Assembly (NCBI GenBank): GCA_027625915.1
Contig: JANTQA010000063.1
Span: 1,178,001 to 1,242,000, forward strand
Length of the DNA stretch: 64,000 bases
Source: Anaeramoeba flamelloides
Lineage: Eukaryota > Metamonada > Anaeramoebidae
Direction of reading: 5' to 3'
The number at the start of each line of letters is the position of its first letter. Positions within the stretch are counted from its first letter, which is position 1. The notes beneath the pieces were generated by a model, which was given only the letters and a program-made list of their open reading frames with translations, had not been told where the DNA came from and ran no database searches. This document shows, piece by piece, positions 59,122-64,000 of this stretch. The position numbers were made by a program, and so were the translations under genes.

Positions 59122-59339
59122 ATGGATTCATTTAATGCAAATGAAAAATTTGTTAAAAACCTATGTTCATTAATTAACAAAAATAAAAAGAAAGAAAAGG
59201 GGGTTGTAAGTTCTTGTATATTGCAGTTTTAGTTGAATTCTAACTGTAACAAGAAGATTGGCATTTATTATTATTTTTTTTTTTTCTACAGGCAATCAAA
59301 TTTCTGATTACAAAATTTATCTTGATTTCATATCTTTGA
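59122..59339 (+). CDS. Possible tiny two-exon gene or gene fragment
   Basis: The frame ATG GAT TCA... (MDSFNANEKFVKNLCSLINK, then a Lys-rich end) runs to a perfect donor, GTAAGT, at 59206. A TTTTTCTACAG acceptor at 59291 joins 15 further codons (AIKFLITKFILISYL) and a TGA. The product would be 43 residues. The intron is 86 bp with strong signals, which is why I list it. The length is small, the C-terminus is hydrophobic and no family is recognised. It may be the 5' remnant of a larger gene. Confidence 0.3.
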
Positions 59340-59735
59340 AAGCGTTTAAACAAAATTCATTTTTACTTATACTTTAAAAGTTATTGTATTTTGTTATTAT
59401 CTTAAGATTCAAACAGTAAGTAGTGTTCTTTTTGACAACAATTATATTTTTGATAAAAATTTTTTAAAGTTGTTCTTATATCCACTCTAACTCGGGAAAA
59501 TTGAAAAATACTCATTATCTGAGTTATGAATTGAAAAGAAAAAAAAATGTTAAAAATCATATTATAATTCAACCCTTTTTTCAAAATGACCCCCTTTTTT
59601 AAAATAAAGATCTATTTTTCGGCTCTTTTTTTTTTTTTAAATTAGTTACAATGAATGATTTTTAGATTGAACATTAAATAAGAAACAATAATGAATATTA
59701 AATAATTTATAGGAAAAAAACCGGGAAAAACTAAA
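59340..59735. other. Intergenic, nothing recognised
   Basis: AT-rich sequence with no supported gene or repeat. A minus-strand frame at 59402-59584 is considered chance. Confidence 0.5.
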
Positions 59736-59945
59736 CCCCATTTCAAAAAGTATAAATCACCTGAAATAATAAATTTCAAAAAAAAAAAATTATCATATAA
59801 TATTCAAGAACAATTAATAACCCAATATGATTTTTAATTAACTTTTAAATCAATTTAAATTTATAAAAACCTGATATTTTAAAAATAAAAAAAAAATAAA
59901 ACTCAAAAATTGAAAAAAAGTGAAGCTACAATTTTTGAAATGACC
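59736..59945. mobile_element. CTCCATTTC-type MITE, copy 3 (inverted)
   Basis: About 210 bp with ends CCCCATTTCAAAAAGTATAA and, inverted, GGTCATTTCAAAAATTGTAG. Internally it is the reverse complement of the 30.2 and 56.7 kb copies (TTCAAGAACAATTAATAACC, TTATAAAAACCTGATATTTT). The following 180 bp (59905-60125) match 10970-11215, so the mobile unit may be longer than the inverted-repeat core. Confidence 0.72.
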
Positions 59946-61217
59946 ATTACAGATTTTTTCGAACTGGACTTTCAGTGAAGAACAATTAACGAAAAGATAT
60001 TTTGCAAATAATTCAATAGATTTTAAAAGAAATTACACAGTCTCAATTTTCTATGTGATTATTTGTCTTTTAGAAGATCTTTTTTCTTTCCACATGATCT
60101 TTCGCAAAAGAAAGGATTCCTAAAAGAAAAAGAAAAAAATAACAAGAAAAAAAAAGAAATCAAAAAAACAAACAAAAAAAAACAAAAAATAACATAAAAA
60201 AAAGAAAATCAAAAATTTGCAAAAACAAAAGAAAAAGTAAAAGTCAAACAAAAATTTGAAAAAGCAAAACTAAAATTTACAAAATAAGTAAAAATTTAAT
60301 TTGCAAAATTAGAAAAAATGATCTGATATAAAATTTTTGAAAATATTTTTTTAAAAAGTATATGTTGAATATACCCTTAAAAAACCCCCTTTAACATTAA
60401 AATGTGAGTCAAAAATTTTCAACACTATTTTAGATATTATAGGGAAAGGGAAAGATTCTAAAATATAGCCCATTTTGTAAAAAAAAAAAAAAATTGAGAG
60501 AATTGATCACTTCAAATGTCGATGTAAAAAATATTAAAAAACTCTCAATTAATTGAAAAAAAAAAACTTTAAAAAAAACAAAAGATTTCTATTTTAAGAC
60601 TGTAGTCAATGAAGATACAAACAAATTGCTTATAAAAAAGAACACAAAAAGATTTAGTATAACTGAATGCCGAATATTTCTACTAAGGTGACTCCAATAT
60701 ACTTTAAGGAAAAATATATCAAATCCAAATGATTTATACAGGATCACAGTGCCACACAAATTCATCACAATTCTCCAAATTCTAACATTTTTCTTCTAAT
60801 CTATTTTTATAATCTGTAATTCCTTTTTATCTCTTTTCAATTGTTTTATAAACTCTTTATTTCAACTTCCTTTTAGGATACTCAAATTTCATATAAAATA
60901 CTTTTGATAACTATGTTTATTCACTTTTTGAATTTGAAGTTAAACGAATTTAGCCACGTTAAAATTCCCTCTTTAACAAATAAAGTTTTTTTTCGATAAT
61001 TCTTTGCCCTTAAAAAAAAATATACAAAAAAAAAATTATGAAAACACTTTGAAAGTATATCAATAATGCACAATAACTTGAATTATTTCCAGAAATAACT
61101 GTAACGGAAACAAGGTTTAAATAAAATGAGATTAACTATTTAAAAAAAATATGGATTTATTTATTTTTAATTTAGCAAACAAAAAAAAAAAAAACAACAA
61201 TTAAATAAAATAAAAAA
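59946..61217. other. Gene-free flank of the last gene
   Basis: The first 180 bp belong to the repeat shared with 11 kb. The rest is A-rich, with AAAAAC-type simple sequence near 60120-60300 and no coding signal. It holds the 3' end region of the minus-strand gene that ends at 61218. Confidence 0.5.
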
Positions 61218-64000
61218 TTAAATATTTAATTCTTTTCCTCTCTTAATTAAATTTTCTTTTAATTTTTGTGATGATTGTTTAATTTCTTCGATTGATTCTA
61301 AAAGGTTCTTAATATTTTTTTCTTTATCAGAGAAAACATTAGTTATTTTATTAATAATTTCCCCCAAATTAATAAATTGAATAAAGAAATTTAATAATTT
61401 AATTTGCTGATCATTTAAACAATTACATAATTGAATTTCAAAGATTTTTCTTTTAGCATCATGTTCATTATCATCATCATTTGATTTCGATAATAAAAAT
61501 TCTGATAAGGATATCATTTTAATAAAGGTATCTTTTTGTTTTTCAAAATAATTGATTCTGCATTCCTCAATTATAGAAGTATTTTCTTTCATATTCTTTG
61601 TAAAAATTAAATATTTATCATTATCTTCAGTAATTAAATTTGTTAAAATTTTATTTATTTTCATGAAATTTGAATCTTTTGAATTATTGTAAGCTTTTTT
61701 GAAAATATTGTGTTTATAAAGATCGATATTGAAAGGCTTATCTGAAAGTATATTTTCACTACTTTCGTTCTCATTCTCATTTTCGTTTTCATTTTGATGA
61801 TGTAGTAAAGATCTTGAAATTTTCAAACAAAATTTGAAATCAGAACATAATATTTTAAATAACTTGAGACCAAAATTAAATATTTGTAGCTTTTCTGCTT
61901 CCTTTTTGAATTTTTTTTTTTCGATCACCTTTTTGAACCAAAATTTTTTTATTTGATTATTAATTTTCTTTTTTTCAAAGTCAATTTTTTCTTGTAAAGT
62001 CTGGGGTTTTTCATCAAAATTCTGCTTACTTTGATTCAAATAGCTTTTAGTGCGACTTATTTGATCACTTTGCGCTCTTGAGATAATCTGAGACTCATTG
62101 TGAATACCCCTTCTTTGATTAACATTATTATTGTTATCATCATCAATTTTTTTTTTTTTTTTTTTTTTTGAATAAATAAAGCTTTTTTGGAATGATTCTT
62201 GACTTGATTTAATTTTATAATTCATTTTTTTTATTCTTTTTGTTTTGTTCTTTTTTTTTTTTAAATTTGTATTTTTATTAAATAAAAATTGTGTAAAATT
62301 GTTGTTTTGTAATTTTTTTAAATCTTTAAAATTATTAATAATTAATAATTTTTCATTTGAAATTAATAAAGATCGTAACGTAAATAATTTTGATAAGGGA
62401 TTATCCTCACTTGGTATAGGCAATATATAATTAAATAATCTTAGTTTATTCTTTTTTCTGATTACCTTTGTAGAAATTTCAATTAAACTTTTTGATGTTT
62501 TTTGGATAATTATTTTATTATTATATTTTTTATCCTTTTTGTTATTATTATTTCCATGCTCGTTATTTTTCTTATCATTGCTTTCATTATCCTTCTTCTT
62601 CTCAACACCTTTCTCTTTCTCCTTCTCCTTCTCCTTCTCCTTCTCCTTCCCCTTCTCCTTCACCCTTTTTTTATTCTCCTTCCCCCTTTTCTTATTCTCC
62701 TTTTCCTTTTCCTTCTCCTTCTCCTTCTCCTTTTCCTTTTCCTTCTTCTTCTTCTCCACCAGCTCTTCCTTCACATTCTTCCGATTCCCTCCTTTCCTTC
62801 TATTCCTTTGATTTTTATTATTATCTGATAAATCCCTTTGTTCTTTTTTTTTTAAAATTAAATCCCATTGGTTTATTTCATTCCTAATTTCGAATTTTGT
62901 TGAATTAAAATTAGCGCCATTGAGCGCAAATTTTAAAATGGGAATTATTTGTGGATTTTTTTCTTTGTCATGTAAAGATAAAAATAATAGCCGATCAATT
63001 AAATTTTCATTGATTTGTGAATTCAATCTATTTGATAACCTTGTTCCTTTTAAGAATCCATTTAAAATTACACACAATTCATTAAAAAAAAGATCAGAAA
63101 AATTATTCATCATTTGGAAATAAAACGAAATAATATAGGCATTGTATTTAAATTTAAAAGTTCTCTGTATTGTCTTTCTAATTTCTTCGATGAATTTTTC
63201 ATTTGATTGGAATTCATTTTTCAAATATTTTTCTAGCAAACTATGAATAAATTTAAATTCATGTTTCCAGGCTAGATCTTTAATATTTTGGAAAACCTCA
63301 ATTAAATTTATTGATTTGAATATCATTTTGATCGAATTTGGATTTTCGTTATTGTTAAAATTAGAACAACCATTCTTCTTCTTCTTTTTATCATTGATTT
63401 GTTTATTGTCATTTTGCTGATTAATTAAGAAGGGCAATAATGCAATTAAATTAGTAATAATAAAAATTTCAATATCCTTTTCAATGATTTCGGGGTTATT
63501 AAGGAAAGTTAATTGAGATAATATTATTAAAATTTCCCGTTGACAATTTTTATAATTAATTCCTTTAATTATCGAATTTTGTAAACTTTGCATTTCATTT
63601 TCGAGATTTTTTGGAATTGAATTTGATAGTTTATCAAAAGATAAATTAGTTGATAGCCTATCTTTATTTTTATTTAGGTTCTGTGAATCAGTTGATTTAT
63701 TTATTGTGTCGTTGCTTTTTGGCGAGTCATTTGTTTCGTTGTTATTGTCTTTTGATGATCCAAGTAATTCTATTGTTCCTGATTGTTTAAATGAATCCGA
63801 TAATGGATTTGATAGTAATTCATTAGTATTACTATATGAATTTGAATTTGAATTTGAATTTGGATTTGAATTATCATTTGTATCAGTCTTATTATCGATA
63901 TTCCCCTCTTTGATCGAATTAAACTTGGAATTATTCAAATCTTTATTTAATAATACAATTAAAATTTTTAAAATTTGTTTAAAAAATAATTGATTTTCAA
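61218..64000 (-). CDS. Large unrecognised protein, 5' end outside the window
   Basis: A single open frame enters from the window edge (in-frame ...NQLFFKQILKILIVLLNKDL... precedes the first listed residues) and ends at 61218. More than 925 residues are visible. An Asn/Ser-rich stretch (Ser-Asn dipeptide repeats near 63840) is followed by an all-helical region (about 62820-63620) that looks like HEAT/armadillo-type packing: ILIILSQLTFLNNPEI, then WKHEFKFIHSLLEKYL, then FSDLFFNELCVILNGFL. A long Lys/Glu tract (about 62560-62770) leads to basic low-complexity linkers and a second helical region near the C-terminus (61220-61950), ending in a coiled coil (LLESIEEIKQSSQKLKENL). I recognise no catalytic motif. 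The pattern suits a scaffold or regulator. The first ATG lies beyond the window. Confidence 0.75.
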   Translation of the reverse strand, partial: ENQLFFKQILKILIVLLNKDLNNSKFNSIKEGNIDNKTDTNDNSNPNSNSNSNSYSNTNELLSNPLSDSFKQSGTIELLGSSKDNNNETNDSPKSNDTINKSTDSQNLNKNKDRLSTNLSFDKLSNSIPKNLENEMQSLQNSIIKGINYKNCQREILIILSQLTFLNNPEIIEKDIEIFIITNLIALLPFLINQQNDNKQINDKKKKKNGCSNFNNNENPNSIKMIFKSINLIEVFQNIKDLAWKHEFKFIHSLLEKYLKNEFQSNEKFIEEIRKTIQRTFKFKYNAYIISFYFQMMNNFSDLFFNELCVILNGFLKGTRLSNRLNSQINENLIDRLLFLSLHDKEKNPQIIPILKFALNGANFNSTKFEIRNEINQWDLILKKKEQRDLSDNNKNQRNRRKGGNRKNVKEELVEKKKKEKEKEKEKEKEKEKENKKRGKENKKRVKEKGKEKEKEKEKEKEKGVEKKKDNESNDKKNNEHGNNNNKKDKKYNNKIIIQKTSKSLIEISTKVIRKKNKLRLFNYILPIPSEDNPLSKLFTLRSLLISNEKLLIINNFKDLKKLQNNNFTQFLFNKNTNLKKKKNKTKRIKKMNYKIKSSQESFQKSFIYSKKKKKKKIDDDNNNNVNQRRGIHNESQIISRAQSDQISRTKSYLNQSKQNFDEKPQTLQEKIDFEKKKINNQIKKFWFKKVIEKKKFKKEAEKLQIFNFGLKLFKILCSDFKFCLKISRSLLHHQNENENENENESSENILSDKPFNIDLYKHNIFKKAYNNSKDSNFMKINKILTNLITEDNDKYLIFTKNMKENTSIIEECRINYFEKQKDTFIKMISLSEFLLSKSNDDDNEHDAKRKIFEIQLCNCLNDQQIKLLNFFIQFINLGEIINKITNVFSDKEKNIKNLLESIEEIKQSSQKLKENLIKRGKELNI
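62560..62770. repeat. CTTCTC/CTTTTC pyrimidine tract encoding Lys/Glu
   Basis: Tandem CTTCTC and CCTTTT units on the plus strand encode Lys-Glu repeats on the minus strand in the large C-terminal gene. Plus-strand open frames at 62502-62828 are by-products. Confidence 0.85.

Noticed and set aside
62502-62828. Plus-strand Leu/Phe-rich frames
   Set aside because: Antisense of the Lys/Glu tract in the large minus-strand gene.
1-64000. tRNA, rRNA, CRISPR arrays or viral elements
   Set aside because: No cloverleaf-like GC-containing segment, no rRNA motif, no regularly spaced repeats and no capsid, integrase or reverse-transcriptase motif was seen while reading both strands; a covariance-model scan would settle small RNAs.

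Overview
The window is a very AT-rich stretch of a protist nuclear genome. Genes are interrupted by GT...AG introns and keep the standard code: long frames run without in-frame TAA, TAG or TGA, and TAA is the usual stop. Several proteins carry long Glu/Lys or Asp low-complexity inserts. The species is not identifiable from the sequence alone. The gene set (RGS-DUF547 fusion, RasGEF, TBC GAP, C2-type phosphatidylserine decarboxylase, charged inserts) resembles free-living amoeboid or amoeboflagellate protists such as Anaeramoeba or Amoebozoa. That is a low-confidence inference.

Layout: 309-1817 (-) ferric reductase/NADPH oxidase-like flavocytochrome; 1818-8098 non-coding with a tandem/inverted repeat cluster at 6.66-7.95 kb; 8099-9385 (-) RGS plus DUF547 protein; 9.8-11.5 kb several small DNA transposons, one with a transposase-like fragment; 11518-12336 (-) coiled-coil protein; 14136-14849 (-) small two-exon gene; 15.4-16.4 kb a long inverted repeat; 17.3-18.0 kb (-) an E2F/DP-like winged-helix gene that looks damaged and has a Harbinger-type MITE just downstream; 18.7-23.5 kb repeat-rich and gene-free; 23568-30973 (+) TBC1D13-like Rab GAP in four exons with a 4.2 kb intron; 32507-33983 (-) GPI8/PIG-K; 34.2-34.9 kb two MITEs; 37335-41565 (-) DHX37/Dhr1 helicase in two exons; 42.1-43.6 kb a repeat copy; 44071-47719 (+) C2-C2-EF-hand phosphatidylserine decarboxylase in five exons; 47.7-52.7 kb mostly empty; 52683-58879 (+) RasGEF with talin-head-like N-terminal modules; 59122-59339 (+) a possible tiny two-exon gene; 61218 to the window end (-) the 3' part of a large unrecognised protein.

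No operon-like logic links the genes. By theme there are signalling regulators (RGS-DUF547, TBC GAP, RasGEF, E2F-like), membrane and lipid enzymes (PIG-K, phosphatidylserine decarboxylase, flavocytochrome) and a ribosome-biogenesis helicase (DHX37). I rebuilt splice junctions by joining domain fragments across GT...AG boundaries in matching phase.

The intergenic DNA and introns hold at least four kinds of short non-autonomous DNA transposon with visible ends: TTAA-flanked, ~180 bp, three copies; TTA/TAA-flanked Harbinger-like, 458 bp, two copies; TA-flanked Tc1/mariner-like, one copy; and a ~208 bp family ending in CTCCATTTC. There are also older 1.2-1.5 kb dispersed repeats. The points most worth a second look are the talin-like F0/F1 modules on a RasGEF, the E2F-like gene with a MITE where its last conserved exon seems to lie, and exon-like segments inside introns that are in phase with the upstream exon.
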